Below are positions 48,096 to 62,100 of a stretch of 64,000 bases of DNA, one piece after another. Positions within the stretch are counted from its first letter, which is position 1. Every line of letters starts with the position of its first letter. A program made the translations under genes and the position numbers. The DNA is taken from positions 91,499,340 through 91,563,339 of the forward strand of contig CM043971.1 of NCBI GenBank assembly GCA_014529385.2, in the 5' to 3' direction. Under the pieces are notes generated by a model that worked only from the letters and a program-made list of their open reading frames with translations, ran no database searches and was not told the origin of the DNA. Source of the DNA: Adiantum capillus-veneris. Taxonomy: Eukaryota; Streptophyta; Polypodiopsida; Polypodiales; Pteridaceae.

Positions 48096-48115
48096 TCCTC
48101 AGTGGGGGCACCAAA
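48096..48115 (-). promoter_or_regulatory. primer-binding site of element G
   Basis: On the minus strand tttggtgcccccactgagg directly follows the LTR end. It begins with the TGG that pairs with a tRNA CCA end; the donor tRNA is not identified. It is not the initiator-Met site used by the other elements here. Confidence 0.6.
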
Positions 48116-50067
48116 TGAGAGGCGGAAGTGAAAAATAGACCTGGTGGCCTCTACACCAAGACTATGCACAATGGCCTCATCATGGGGGATACACAATAGG
48201 GGCACCACCTAGCAAGATATGCGGCTAGGACGCATACATATACACAATGAAGCATGCCATGGAAAACAATTTCAAGATCCACGCCCAAATGTGGAATGGG
48301 GTGGTCGGAGAATAAGGTGAGAGGAGTGGTGAATGAGTGAGAATGGGCTTGCTACTCGTGCATGTTAGTAAGGAAGATAATGAGGTAGGGGAAACTTGCG
48401 AGTATGCTCACTTATCATACAAGAGGTGGCGAATCCACACACCTCAAGATGGAAGTAGCAAGATGATAGGAATATGAGAGGGAGAGAGAGAGTGTGTGTG
48501 TATGGTGGCGAATCCGCACACCTTTACATAAGCAGAAAAAAAAGGCAAGGAACAAACATATACCATACTCACAATGAGATGTATCCAAAGCGACACAAAG
48601 TATGGCACCAAGATGGAGTGTGTTGATTGCTTGCAAAAGATGAATACAATAGGTAGCGTATGGCAGGAAAATGAGAAGGGAACAAGATCGTAGGAGGCAT
48701 AATGGAGAGATGGGAGTTGATGGCGAGGAATATCATGAGTGTGTCCACCCTTCTTCTTCTTGAAATTGTGCCTTCAACCCTTAATTACAAGTGGTGTGGA
48801 GGTGTGGTGCTCATCTTTTGTGCATGGTGATGGTGATGATGATGGTGTTGTGATTATGTGATTAGGGTTCATGCTACAAGCATGTAGCACAAGAGTGTGT
48901 ATGGATAGGTGTGTGTGTGTGTGTGTGTTTGTGTTTTTTTTTTTTCAAGTGAGCTCTCATGGCCTCCTTATATAGGGAAGGAGGGGAGGATTTAGCAATA
49001 TTTCTATTTGAGGTGAGTGTCCCACTTTGGTGACTAGGAAAATGGGGTGCATGTGACTGTGGCTCCCATCTTGTCTCCTCATTATTTAAAATACCAGAGT
49101 CAATAGAGAGAGAAGATGAGAGAATGTGGGTAGGATGTAGAGGATAGGAGATATTTACAATAGTCTAGATTTGGCTAGACATAAGCTTATTAGGGAGAGA
49201 AGAGAGAGGTAAGAAATTTACAAGAGAGATTGTCAAAGGTGGATAGTTGTTGATGAGGATGGATCTTCCAAAAAAGGTGATAGAATCACTCTAGACTTGC
49301 CAAGACCTCATTAAAAGAGCCTTGTCTCTTGTAATCCTGCTTGAAGACTTGTAGAACCATAGCCATTATAGAGGGAAGAAAATTGGGAATGGCCTGTGTC
49401 ACCATTACATGAGAAAACTGGGGTCCATTACAAAAATCATATCTCCGTGTTCATAACTTCAAAAATTCTGAAAAAAATTGAGCTAAAAGTTGAGATCACG
49501 AGCTACTTCTTTCATGTTGAACGCTCCTTCAGATTCGGGGTTCTTCTCTACTTAAAAAATTCAGCCAAATAATGTATTATTTGTGGCTGCAAAGGTCTTT
49601 TGGTGGTCCCCTTTGAGTGGACTTCTCTCTTGCCTTCAAGTGTAAGCTCCTTCATGTGTATGAAAACATGACCTAGAGTTTTGAAAAGAGTGGCAATCAT
49701 CTAGATGGAGGTATTATTGATATTTGAAAGTAGGGTTGAGGTTTGAAAATGAAAACTAGTGAATAAAATATTTGGTAGGGTGGAATAATATATATACATG
49801 AAAAATATATTAGAAAATACTAAACTATATAATGTAATTTAGAATATATATATTTAATATTTAAGGTCAAAAGAGAGATCAACAAAGAAAGCTTACTTAT
49901 TTATGCTACATCGTGATTGATTAGCATAAGTCTTATTTATTTAATAAAGGCTAAAACTTTTGTGAAAAAAGGAAGAAAAATCAAAAGTAACTTATATAAT
50001 AGGAAATATTTTGGTAAAAGGGCAAAGATATATGGGGGGGTTCCCATGCATGGAAAAGCTTGCCTCA
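48116..50067 (-). repeat. 5' LTR of element G (intact)
   Basis: About 1.95 kb, TG...CA. It contains a TATA box near 48966-48973 (tatataagg on the minus strand). It aligns nearly base for base with the two pieces 41034-41459 and 38647-40223. Confidence 0.92.
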
Positions 50068-52524
50068 AAGGCAAGAAAAAGGCAAGAAAGAGGTCACCCT
50101 CTTCTCCATCTTCCTTAAATTCTTCACCTTCTGAAGAAAGTGATAGTGCAACCTTTGAACCATAAAAAAGAAGAGGCCATAGGAAATCCTATGCCACGTG
50201 GAAGAGGTCATCCAAGCTCAAGAAGTTCAAAGAGGGAGGGAAGAACATCTCTTTCCTTACCTACGATGGCACCTTTGGTGATACGGACAAAGTCTTGGCC
50301 TTTATCCAACAGTTTAATGCGACGTTTGGAGATGAGGGCTTCACGGAGTCCTCTAAGCTACACCATGTAGCTATGCACTTTCAAAAGTCCACCAGACAAT
50401 GGTGGTCTAGCATACGGGCCAACGGTGAAGCTCCACAAACATGGAAAGCTTTAAGAGCTTCCATTATGAAGCAGTTTTTGGCCACCGATGCCAAAGACAA
50501 AGTACTCACCGAATGGTGAAGCTTGAAGCTCTCTTTCTAACTATGAATCCATTCACAAATATGTAGACAAGTTTTGGGACCTACAACTCAAAGCCACTGT
50601 CTTCAAAACGCTGGATTTTGGAGAGCAAAAGCAACAATTTTGTGCGGGCTTAACTGAAGAAATGGTGGAGTATGTCAACTCGCAAAGGCCACGCACCATA
50701 TCGGAGGTTATACACCATACTATGGTGGCTTCTCAAATCAATTTCCAAATGGGGGCTAAAGGAAATTTTAAGCCCATGGAAAACAAGGGTTCCAATGAGC
50801 CTAAGGGGAAGGACAATGTCCAAAAGTCTCCTAAGGGCAATTCCAACAAAGTTAAAGAGAAGGGAGTTTACAAAGGCAAAAATAAACTCTCTCCTGAAGA
50901 GCTTGAGTGTTATTGCAAGGATAAGCGCTGTTTCAAGTGCGGCGAGCAAGGGCATGCATACCGCGCTTGTCCCAAAAGAACACCCGCCATGAACCTCCTA
51001 GAGCTACCTTGGTCGAAATCCAAGAGGAGGAAGCTCACCACAAAGGATCTCCTCTATGCCATGCTTGGGGAAAGGTAAGAGAACATGATGCTTTTATTCT
51101 CTTTGACCCTGGTTCTACTCACAATTTCATATCCACAGAGTTGGCCACCAAGCTAGGCATACAAGCTTACAAGATGGGAGATGTCCTACCCGCATATGGT
51201 GCTTTCAAGGGACAAGAAGCTTCAGTCATTCCCTTAATCGGGAAATTGAGGCTCCATGTCCAAATCTATGCGGACAAAGAGGACTTTTTTTATTTCTCCT
51301 CTCAATCATGAGGATGTAATCCTAGGGGCATGATGGTTTGATCACATGGCTGCCAATGTTAAATTCCCTGAAAGGAGAATCTCCTTTAGGCTCAGGGAAA
51401 AAGATATGTACATAGATGCCAAGCAAATGGGTAACACCATACCCATTGTACATACGCAAGCTTTCAGTAAGTCAATAAAGAGCTCTATTTCCGTGTACAT
51501 GATTTTTGTTAAAGACTCTCAAAATGAACCTAATGTTTTAGGAAAAGAAAATATACACAATCAAAAGGAATTAAAGTTATCCAATTTTCTCAAGGGGTTT
51601 CAAGATGTCTTTATTGACGACATCCCTTTTGGGAACTACCTCCTAAACGAGGCAATGATGACAATCCAATTGAACTTCTTCCAGGAAGTTCACCGCCTAA
51701 CAAACCTCCTTATAGAGTTTCTCAAGCTCAACAAGAGGAGATTATGCATCAAGTGCATGACTTAGTTGAGAAGGGCATGGTTGGGTCTAGCTCATCTCCA
51801 TTTTGTTCTCCTATGCTACTAACAAAAGAAAGACGGCACATATCGTATGTGTGTCAACTATAGGGCACTAAATAGGATCACTATCAAGAATAGGTTTTTC
51901 GTTCCACGGGTAGAAGACCTATTTGATAAGCTACAAGGGTCCACCTACTTCAGCAAGATTGACCTAAAAAGTGGCTATCATCAAATAAGGATAGTTGATC
52001 AAGACATTGTAAAGACCGCATTTCGCACTACGTTTGGTCTTTACAAATACATTGTCATGCCTTTTGGCTTGACCAATGCACTAGCCACATTCAACCGCTT
52101 GATGGAGAAGCTATTCAGGCCTCACTGAACCTTTACTGGAGTGTTCGTTGATGATATCATCATCTACTCTAATGCATTAGATGAAGACAAACAACACCTG
52201 CAGGTAATATTTCAAGTTTTAAGAGAGAATAAACTTTATGTTAATCGAAAGAAAAGTGATTTTTTCTTACAAGAGATTGAGTATTTAGGTCACATTATCT
52301 CTTAAGATGGCATCCAAATGGATCCATCAAAGTTAGAGGTAATAAAAGGATGGCTTAAACCAAGGAATCTTAATGAACTAAGAAGCTTTATAGGTATGTG
52401 TGGATACTGTAGACGCTTCACAGAAAAGTTCTCACTAATAGCAGAACCATTACATGACCTAACAAAGAAAAACGTTAGGTACACATGGTCTGCCAAGGAG
52501 AATAATGCTTTTGAAAAGCTTAGA
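50068..52524 (+). pseudogene. element A gag-pol, truncated
   Basis: Continuation of element A after the G insertion. Gag residues run from 50068 (KKARKRSPSSPSS) through FIQQFNATFGDEGFTESSKLHHVAMHFQ and a zinc knuckle CFKCGEQGHAYRAC near 50930-50975. Protease is near 51075-51290 with ILFDPGSTHNFIS. RT spans about 51700-52290: [46 protein letters not shown] and GVFVDDIIIYSN. RNase H starts near 52318 and stops at 52524, where the foldback begins. Stops and shifts occur near 50162, 50520, 51311, 52128 and 52303. The same family forms element B at 57200. Confidence 0.85.
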
Positions 52525-53003
52525 TGTAACATTTAATGGCCTAATAACTTGTGTGTTGAGGAGAATAACATAAATATAGTGAGCATTTCATTAGAATGGA
52601 TTCCTAATGAGAATAACAAGAGTGCTTGGATGGAGAGAGCAACAAAAAGCATAACACCTAGTTAGATAGCGAATAATACTTCAAAAGAGAGAGAAATTAA
52701 GCAATTCACAACAATTGAGGACCGGATTTGCATGGAGCTGGTCCCCCCTCCAAAAGGCTTTGTATTATGGTTTCTTCCATCAAGAGAGAAATTTTACAAT
52801 ACAATTCTTTGTGTTCCTTCAATACTAGCTAGTGCAATGAAGATGGAAACTTCAAGCACTAAGAACAACACTTATGAAACACAACATCATTTCCCTCACA
52901 GTCTCATACCCAAGACCTCACACACCTTCAAAGATGGTGAGAGGTAGTGGGGGTCTGAGAGTAGATTGAGAGGAAGAAGGACTATTCTTACAAGAAATAT
53001 GCA

Positions 53004-53459
53004 TTAGGAAAAGTTTGGACTCAAAAATGGGCCTTGTAAGAATTGTTGATGTGGCATAGCTTTCAAAAAGTGGGGATCGGTAAATTTTTTGCAAATAAGA
53101 TCCAAACTTGTCGGAGGTTGGATATTTAGAATCTACTCTTCAAATGCTATCTATTGATATATAGCATGCATGTATCGGACATTGTCTTCATGTAGATCTA
53201 GAAAAAGGTGATTTTAGATTACCGTAACGGTAACAAAACCTGGCTGATTGAAAAAAAATGGCATAACTTTCATAGAAGTCATCCAAACTTTTCGGACCTT
53301 GGCTCTTTAGAATCCATTTTTCAAGAACTTTCCAATGATAGGTCGTATCATGGGGTTCTAAGCAATATTTAAAGGGGTCTACCGGGTTGCTTTTTTTCGT
53401 ACAACTTTGATGATGTGGCACTCTTAAAAGGCCCAAAAATGAGTTCAAAATTTTCCTAA
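53004..53459. mobile_element. MITE-like insertion in the left foldback arm
   Basis: Present in the left arm and absent from the right arm. Ends are TTAGGAAAA at 53004-53012 and TTTTCCTAA at 53451-53459, perfect 9-bp inverted repeats. It has no open reading frame of note. TTA/TAA ends suggest a PIF/Harbinger-type miniature element, but this is inference. Confidence 0.55.
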
Positions 53460-54178
53460 TGGTACATCTCCTCACATAATCACTCATATTAGTACAACTT
53501 AGCTTAGTAATTAGCATGGTAGAGGAGATGAGCATGCATTGAAGCTTGGCTCTTGGTTGGATTTGCATCACAAAGCCAAGAGTTGTTGGTGTAGGCCTCC
53601 ATTCTCACAAGCTTGGAGTAGGTGGTAAGCTTTCCATTAAAGCTTGAGAAGGAGAGAGAGAGTCTTCTTTCTTCACACATAGATTGTGTGAGTGTGTAAG
53701 TCAATAATGCCTTTGAAAAATCAGACCCCTCTCTCTCTTGGTCGACCCCTCTTGCTATTTGCTCATGCTCACATCCTATTCTACCTCCCCAGCCTCAGCC
53801 AACGAAAATTAAGCAGCATAAGTGATAGCCTTCTGACATGTGTCCCCCTTTCCCCTTTTGTGAGAGCTTTAGGTAATTAATAAATGCAACTAAACTCTCA
53901 TTAGACCCCTTTGCCTCCTGGCCAATAGGAATCAGGCAAGCCGTTGGGCTGTTGAATGCTCATTGGACCTCTTGGGAGACTGTCCAATAGTCTTCTAGAG
54001 AGCTTAATTCTTATTGGTTCTTTTATTAAGTGTTTTTTAAATTAATTAAACTAGATCTACTCTAGCCTAATTCTCATTGGTCTACCTCCAAGGTCATCCA
54101 ATAGGATTTGAGTACACCTTGTGGGCATCTGGGCTAGGGAGCTGACATGTGTCCCTCATTTCCTTTGTGTAAAGGGAG

Positions 54179-54200
54179 CTTGTGTGTGTGTGTGTGTGAG
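54179..54200. repeat. GT microsatellite, left arm
   Basis: Short GT run at the position equivalent to the 147-bp CA tract of the right arm. Confidence 0.9.
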
Positions 54201-54855
54201 TTTCTCTCTCATCTCCTACAGCTAGGGCTCGCCCCCTCCTATGTAGGGATGCATGAAGACTTTTGGGACACACACAAAGCATCCAATTTCCCTAATGTTT
54301 GACCTTTGGACACAACCTTTGAATTTTGGAACCTTAGCATTTTGGAAGTCTTAATGGGCTTAACCTTAGGGTCTTTTAAGCCCATTGTTGCACATTGCTC
54401 TTTTGCAGATGGCCCCCCCTTTGGATCCTTATTTTTCCTCCTTTGGATCCCTATTGTGGCCGGTCTACCAGCTTAACCAATATTCTACTAATATCTAATT
54501 CTCCTAAATGATTTTCTCATGTTAAACTGATCATTTAATATGTGGAAGTGCCAGGGGAGAAAAAGCTAGAATATTGGTTAAGCTGGCAAACCGGCCACAA
54601 TAGGATCCAAAGGAGGGAAAATAGGGATCCAAAGGGGGGGCCATCTGCAAAAGAGCAATGAGCAACAAGGGCTTAAAAGACACTGAGGTTCAGCCCATTA
54701 AGACTTCCAAAATGCTAAGGTTCCAAAATTCAAAGGTTGTGTCCAACGGTCAAACATTAGGGAATTTGGATGTTTTGTGTGTGTCCCAAAAGTCTTCATG
54801 CATCCCTACATAGGAGGGGGTGCGCCCTAGTTGTAGGAGATGAGAGAGAAACTCA

Positions 54856-55004
<149 letters not shown>

Positions 55005-55724
55005 GCTCCCTTTACACAAAGTGAATGAGGGACACATGCTAGCTCCCTAGCCCAGATGCCCACAAGATGTACTCAAATCCTATAGGATGACCTTGGAGGT
55101 GGACCAATGAGAATTAGGCTAGAGTAAATCTAGTTTAATCAATTTAAAAAACACTCAATAAAAGAACCAACAAAAATTAAGCTCTCTAGAAGACTATTGG
55201 ACAGTCTCCCAAGGGGTCCAAAGAGCATTTAACAGCCCAATGGCTTGCCCGATTCCTATTGCCCAGGAGGCAAAGGGGTCCAATGAGAGTTTAGTTGCAT
55301 TTATTAATTACCTAAAGCTCTCACAAAAGGGGAAAGGGGGACACATGTCAAAAGGCTATCACTTATGCTGCTTAATTTCCATTGACTGAGGCTGGGGAGG
55401 TAGAATAGGATGTGAGCATGAGCAAATAGCAAGAGGGGTCGACCAAGAGAGAGAGGGGGCTGATTTTTCAAAGGCATTATTGACTGACACACTCAAACAA
55501 TCTATGTGTGAAGCAAGAAGACTCTCTCTCCTTCTCAAGCTTTAATAGAAAGCTTACCACCTACTCCAAGCTTGTGAGAATGGAGGCCTACACCAATGAC
55601 TCTTGGCTTTGTGATGCAAATCCAACCAAGATCCAAGCTTCAATGCATGCTCATCTCCTCTACCATGCTAATTTCTAAGCTAAGCTATGCTAATATGAGT
55701 GATTATGAGGAGATGTACATCTTT

Positions 55725-55873
55725 CTCGTAAGAATACTCCTTCTTCCTCTCAATCTACTCTCATACCCCACTAGCTCTCACCATCTTTGAAGGAGTATTC
55801 TCGTAAGAATACTCCTTCTTCCTCTCAATCTACTCTCATACCCCGCTAGCTCTCACCATCTTTGAAGGTGTGT
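55725..55873. repeat. 75-bp tandem duplication
   Basis: Two copies (from 55725 and 55800) of a unit starting ctcgtaagaatactcc, differing at one base or so. The left arm has a single unit. Confidence 0.92.
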
Positions 55874-56269
55874 GAGGTCTTGGGTCTAAGACCGTGAGGG
55901 ATTGATGTTGTGTTCATTAAGTGTTGTGCTTAGTGCTTGATGTTTCCATCTTCATTGCACTAGCTAGTATTAAAGGAACACAAAGAATTGTATTGTAAAA
56001 TGTCTCTCTTGATGGGAGAAACCATAATACTAAGCCTTTTGGAGGGGAGACTGGCTCCATGCAAATCTGGTCTTCAAATGTTGCCAATTGCTTAATTTGT
56101 CTCTCTTTTGAAGTATTGTTCATGCTATCTAACTAGGTGTTATGCTTTTTGTTGCTCTGTCCATGCAAGCACTCTTGTTATTCTCATTAGGAATCCATTA
56201 TAATGAAATGCTCACTATGTTCATGCTATTTTCCGCTACACACAAGTTACTATGCCATTAAATGTTACA

Positions 56270-56440
56270 ATATTGGTATTGATACTACTTGTGTCCTGGT
56301 ACTATACTGGTATGGTACTAGTACGGGTTGTGTAATTTAATATACTGGTGCTACTTATGTACTGATATTGGTGCTACTTGTGCACTAATATTGTACCAGT
56401 ACTGGTACTAGGATACTGGAACTGGTGATTTTGGAACTCC
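56270..56440. repeat. GTACTG-type satellite, right side
   Basis: Units such as ctggtactatactggtatgg and accagtactggtactagg, matching the repeat at 38046-38647. Confidence 0.75.
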
Positions 56441-56622
56441 TGTAAATATGGGTGGTCCTTTTGCCCAGCTAAGATAATGTAAGGATAATATGTTAAATTA
56501 ATTGGACATTATTTTCTAGGGCTAATTGACCTAGGGAGTCTTGGGTGAAATATAGTAGGTAATTCAGTAGTTGAGATTTTGGAGGTGCCTTAAATGACAC
56601 TTAGTTGATGCCTTAAATGCCA

Positions 56623-56702
<80 letters not shown>

Positions 56703-56809
56703 TCATTCGGCAGGTTGCTTGGCTCTAAAAACTCTGTCATTTTTTGCTTAACTTCACGGTGGCTCCCTCCTAATGACAGGTCCATGCTACAATACCCTCT
56801 AAAGTGTTA

Positions 56810-56846
<37 letters not shown>

Positions 56847-57199
56847 CGGTGCTGCTACACCATCCCCCTCTTGAAGCCGGGCCCGCCATACGGCTAAGAA
56901 GGAAGGTGACCACTTGATCCAAAACCTATTAAAAGGTGTGTTTTACATGCTTACTTAACATTAGTGGTGTGTGTCTTTGGGAGAAGTGTCTGTACTATAG
57001 GACTATGAGGATTTTACCTGCAAAGGGGTAGTGATAAATGTCGGATCTATGGCAAGAGCAAGGATAAGTAAGCTATTATGGAGTTTGTTGCTCCAACTCA
57101 TTCTCAAGTGACTTTTGGCATTGAAATGGACTGTTGTCTGAACTATTTGGTGGTTGTGAGTATTCCTCATGCATATACCGGTAGAGGCACTTGAATAGC
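56441..57199. other. spacer with two microsatellites
   Basis: Contains an AC run (56622-56699) and a GT run (56813-56843), which are inverted relative to each other. No gene was seen. Confidence 0.8.
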
Positions 57200-58725
57200 T
57201 TCTGACTTTGGAGAGCAAAAGCAACACTTTTGTGCAGGGATACCCAAAGACATGAATGAATATGTTAATTTTGAAAGGCCCAAAATCCTCTCGGCGGTCA
57301 TTCACCACACCATGGTTGCTTCAAGGATTAATTTCTAACAAGGGGCTAAGAAGAACTTTAAGCCCACAAAAATTAAGGACAAAAATGAGCCCAAGGTAAA
57401 GAATAATGCTATGCAAAATTCTTCCAAACACTACCGTAACAACAACTAAAACAACAAAGCAAAGGACAAAGGTGTTTACAAATATTAAAAACAAACTCTA
57501 ACTAGAATTTTATTATAAGGATAACAAATGTTTTAAGTGTGGGGAGCAAGGACATGGCTATCGGTCTTGTCCACAAAGAAATGTACGCAATGAACACCTA
57601 GAGCCTCTATGATTGAAGCTCCAAAAGAGGATGGTCATTGCAAAGGGTCACCATTTGCCTATGCATGGGGCAAGGTGAGAGAACATGACGCTTTTATCCT
57701 CTTTGATCCTGGATCAACTCATGATTTCATATCATTTGAGCTAGCGACCAAGTTAGGAATACAAGCTTATGGGATGGGTAATACTATGCAGGCGGATGGG
57801 GTTTTCAAGGGACAAGAAGACTCGATCACTCCCTTGACTGGGAAATTGAGACTCCATGTCTAAAGTTACGTCGACAAAGAAGACTTCTTTATCTCTCCTC
57901 TCAAACATGAAGATGTAATTCTAGGGGCACCATGGTTTAATCACATGGCTGCCTCTATGAAGTTTCCTAAGAGAAAAATCTACTTTAATTATAGAGAAAG
58001 AGATATGTATATAGATGTAAGTGAGAAAGGAAACACCATACCCTTTGTACATACACAAGCTTTTGACAAGTAAATGAAAAGTTCTATTTTTGCATACATG
58101 ATTTTTGTTAGAGAGTCTATGAATGAAACTACTGCTTTACAAAATAACAATGATGAAAATTAAGAAGAATTAGAGTTATCTAATTTCATAAACCAATTTC
58201 AATATGTTTTCATTGATAACATCCCTAGAGAGCAACGAGGGAATAACGGTCATGCCATATAGCTAATACTAGGAAGTTCACCTCCCAGTAAGCCTCCTTA
58301 TAGAGTCTCTCAAGCTCAACAAGAGGAGTTTATGAGACAAGTGAATGAAGAAAAAGGGATGGTAAGGCCTAGTTCATCCCCGTTTTGCTTGCCAATTCTA
58401 TTTATGCAAAAGAAAGATGCACTTATCGTATGTGCATAGACTATAGAGCACTCAATAGAATCACAATTAAAAATAGATTTCTCATGCCTTAGGTAGAAGA
58501 TCTATTTGATAAGCTGCAAAGGTCTACCTACTTCAATAGAATTGACCTTAAAAGTGGCTATCAACAAATAAGGATAGTCAATGAAGAGATTTTAAAGAGC
58601 ACTTTTCATACCACATTTGGTCTTTATGCATATCTTGTCATGCCTTTTGGCTTGACAAATGCTCCAACCACTTTCAATCACATGATGGAGAAAATCTTTC
58701 GACCATATCGCAACTTCACTGGAGT
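57200..58725 (+). pseudogene. element B gag-pol fragment (A family)
   Basis: Starts inside gag with FGEQKQHFCAGIPKDMNEY-like sequence equivalent to element A at 50620. A zinc knuckle CFKCGEQGHGYRSC is near 57530-57575. Protease has ILFDPGSTHDFIS near 57700. RT is near 58430-58725 ([30 protein letters not shown]). It ends at FTGV where element A continues into the catalytic VDD. Several stops and frameshifts are present. The 3' remainder reappears at 63798. Confidence 0.82.
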
Positions 58726-58897
58726 TGTAGAACCCAGAGGAGACTGACACCGGATCCACCTCCTAGCCAACCTATTATAGGAGAGCCCATGGCCCTTTGC
58801 CCTAACTAGATCCCCTGTCCACACCTTCAGTCCGGCCCTTGGCCTAAGTCCTTGACTCCCCTAGGTCGGGCCCTACCCTCTAGCCCTTGGCTTGACA
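58726..58897 (-). repeat. 3' LTR of gypsy-3
   Basis: On the minus strand it begins TGTCAAGCCAAGGG, like the gypsy-1 LTR start TGTCAGGCCAAGGG, and shares the 'ttaggccaaggg' block. Confidence 0.75.
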
Positions 58898-58909
58898 TTA
58901 CTCACCCCT

Positions 58910-59115
58910 TGGAGAAGCATTTTCGTCCTCGAAAACACAAGTGATAGTATCTTCATAAGAACACTGATGTTTTCCTTATTGGCATCCCTTACATGGGCCA
59001 ATTGTTCTTATGACTGATACTTGGTGCAGTGAGGAGGTTCAATGAAACCAAGAGCAACATCTTGATTTTTAGCATTGTTGTCCTTTTGCAACCACTTGTA
59101 TCTAAATGGTAACTC
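58910..59115 (-). pseudogene. gypsy-3 polyprotein tail (chromodomain remnant)
   Basis: Minus-strand reading with FIEPPH then ENISVL matches FVEPPTPPHDP and ENISVLKKKFPTF at the end of gypsy-1. It finishes with FEDENASP, just before the purine tract. Confidence 0.65.
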
Positions 59116-62100
59116 AATTTATAACTCACTTGAGTACTTTAAAGGAGTAACCACAACTAAAAGGTATCTAAAAACATAACCAATTTTCAGACTTTCTGAA
59201 GATACTGGAAAAAGGCAAGAAAACCTTGGCGCAACTTTCCATGAAGCTGTGAGCCAGATTTCCAACTCGTGTGAGTATTTGGAAAGGCTCATAGCTACTG
59301 AGGGACAAAATAGGAAGTGTCCTCATGTCAGACTTCTAAACATTTTGAAACACACAGAACTACATGTTCACTTCTAATGAAGGTTACATGCCAATATGCT
59401 TTGTCAACACACCTACTAAGTCCTCGACTTATGAAACTATTGAATTAGTATCCAACCCCATCACAACAGGTGTTCAAAATTGCAAATTCTAGAATAGGGA
59501 GAGAATTGCCCATCCAGAATGCTTTGTGTGAATGCATGCTCTTAGCAGATCCTTTAGCACTAGAAAAATACTTGTAAGTTGCCCATCCAACGCAAAAAAA
59601 TAGCAGCAGTAAGAGTGAGGTACTAACCCCCAACCACTTATAGACAGTCTTCCATGAATGACGATAAACTATGACTCAACCAGCCATATACTCGATATGG
59701 AGTGGAGGCAACCAACGAGGTTGAAAGCGGGTTGGAGTGGAGTAAGCTCATAGAGTATAGGCCATCCAACCACAGACACCCATCCTGAGCCGTTACCTTG
59801 TACGGTAGGGTGTAAACTCATAAATCTGCTTGAAAAGTTGCACTTGAAGTGCAAAAAATTTCAGAAACACGAAAGTCCATGAATTGGCATGCTACTCCGA
59901 AAAAATTTGTGTTAAACACTAGGGCCCTAACACCGTGCGCATGCATTTAACACAAACAAATCCGAACCACAATTCCATGACGACACTTTCCTCGGCACGT
60001 ACGTGAAAGCCTTGCAACAAGAGTTGGACCATAACAGAATGTGAAAGCTCAGTCACACCGAGGTACCAACCATGAGATATTCTCATGAATGTAGCATACA
60101 TGGCTATATGTAGAAACGACCCTCCGTTAAGGTGGTTTCACAACACTTGTAATCACAACAAGTCTGTACATAGTACCTGACAATTTTTGGCCATTGAAAT
60201 TGTTCCTGATACGGTTTGCTTCAGATAGTCTAATAAACGGATGTGACGAGCACGTAGGGACTTTGTCGCGACACATCATTAGGAATTAGGCGCCAGTGTC
60301 AGTCCCAAAGACTCATATTCGCTACATGTGGAATATGTCTCAAACATGACATCCAACAAGCACGAGATGTACTTGTGTGTGGCGGTAGCTTCAAACACTC
60401 TGCAACATGAGTGAGAGGGACCCTCATTATCATTACTCCACACTGGCTAAACCAAACTCCTTGAGTTCCTAGACCATGTTGTACCCCATGTGACAACATG
60501 TGCCAAACAAAACCATACCATGTAGGTCTGTAACCGTTTCAACAAGAATCAAACCCATCATGGTATCTTGAGGAACAAGGAAGAGAGAAAATAACACTAT
60601 TTTTTGAAAATGTTGTGCTTTTACATGACCTTCACATCCCTTGTACATAAATTAATCAAACGTAATTGGAAAGGAAAAGAAACAAAAAAAACATATACTT
60701 ATAATGAGGTGGAAAATTACCTGATACTTTCCCGGAAGTCAGGTATATCCCTCAACCTGTAAGCAAATTTTTTTTGACATGCTAATCACTAAAATTAGAG
60801 ATTAGTGAAGATAAAGAAATGAAACTTGTAACCCCGGGTGTTGCCATGGCAATCCAAACCCATAGGTATAGCTTGCAAAACCAACCCCCTTGGTGAAAGG
60901 TTGGAAAGAACCTTTTGACTATCCCTTGGCAGATAGTGTTTCTTGGAAAACAAAGTGTGAAGGTGTCCAAAAATGACCATCAACACGTATTGTGTGATTT
61001 AGTAATCAAATATGTGGTCATACCACAAAACTGTGCTCCTATATGCACGTCTAGTGCTATAGAGAAAACGGGAGATTCACGCAGGTCAAAACCCCTAGCT
61101 CTTATGGACAGCCATGCTGTAAAAAATGCTTGCTACATCGATCAGCCTATGTGAGTGTAAGTTCATAAAAAACTCAACTCAATCATCGCACCAAAACATG
61201 TAGTGTTTACAAAATATCCAAAAACATATGTAATGGCAAGACTCTTGCTTGGCCATGAACATCGATGGGGAATCCACTGTGTAGATCTGTTCAAGCTGGA
61301 GAACAATCACCCAAGGAATGCCAATTGTTGGGTCTTACCCTAGATCTCGTTATGGTTCTTAGCTAGCCTGTGTGGCTCATAGCCCTTATGTCAATTAGTG
61401 GTCAATCGATGAACCGATGAAGACTAATTTGGATGGCGTCTTGGCCACTTTCTAGCTGAGAGTTAGAGCACCTTGGCTCAGGCTGATTCATGAGCAAAAC
61501 ATGTATCAAAAGCTTCTTAGAAAGTTTTCATTATACTTCGAGAGAAATAAGAAAGAGAGAGAAGGAGAGCATGCTGGACTGAGGAACTTTCCTTAAGTTT
61601 CTAGAGTGTGTACCCAATCTATGTGCTCTTCCGCATCTTATGCCTGACTTGCAGCTTATCCTATAAGCATTCCACAGTTTGCTGGTATGACTCTCTCATC
61701 GAGAGAGGTAAGAGAAAAACACAAAACACATCCTGACCCACCTACCTTGCAGGGGTCGTGATTGTACGAAAATGACTTAAATTTGGCACTTTGTCGGTGA
61801 ATTAAGTCCTAAATTTAGGTTCCTTTTAGTGATGACAACAACCAAAAAGAAAATTATGGGAAACAATCATAACCAATAGTGTCCTTGATAGAGTGACTGT
61901 ATGAGAGCAGAAGCGTACTTTATACCAACTGGGTAGCATGCCTTGCATACAAAAGTGGAAGCCCTTGGCTACCATGACAACCACAAAAGTCAACACCATA
62001 AGTGCCTTGCACTGGCTAGACTGGTAGGGATTCAGTGAGATGATATCCCGATTTATGTAGGTGCTCCAAACTTGGTTGCCACTGCTCTTGACGCCAAGTA

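Larger units (their letters stand above)
41034..50067 (-). mobile_element. Tat-like Ty3/gypsy element G with extra upstream ORFs
   Basis: The 5' LTR is 50067-48116, the primer-binding site follows, and the internal region is 48115-41460. The polypurine tract (agagggagggctaa on the minus strand, 41460-41477) precedes the 3' LTR, which starts TGAGGCAAGC at 41459 and is broken at 41034. A four-base aagg flanks the 5' LTR outer end (50068-50071), and the same letters flank the LTR end in the inverted piece (40224-40227, complement). That places the insertion in the gag of element A. Two RNase H domains mark it as Tat/Ogre-like, and it lacks a chromodomain. Confidence 0.88.

Noticed and set aside
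38647-49645. Giant foldback or paired inverted LTR element made by the 1.5-kb inverted repeat
   Set aside because: The missing LTR half at 41034-41459, the polypurine tract and the reversed element A gag show that it is a normal LTR pair changed by a local inversion.
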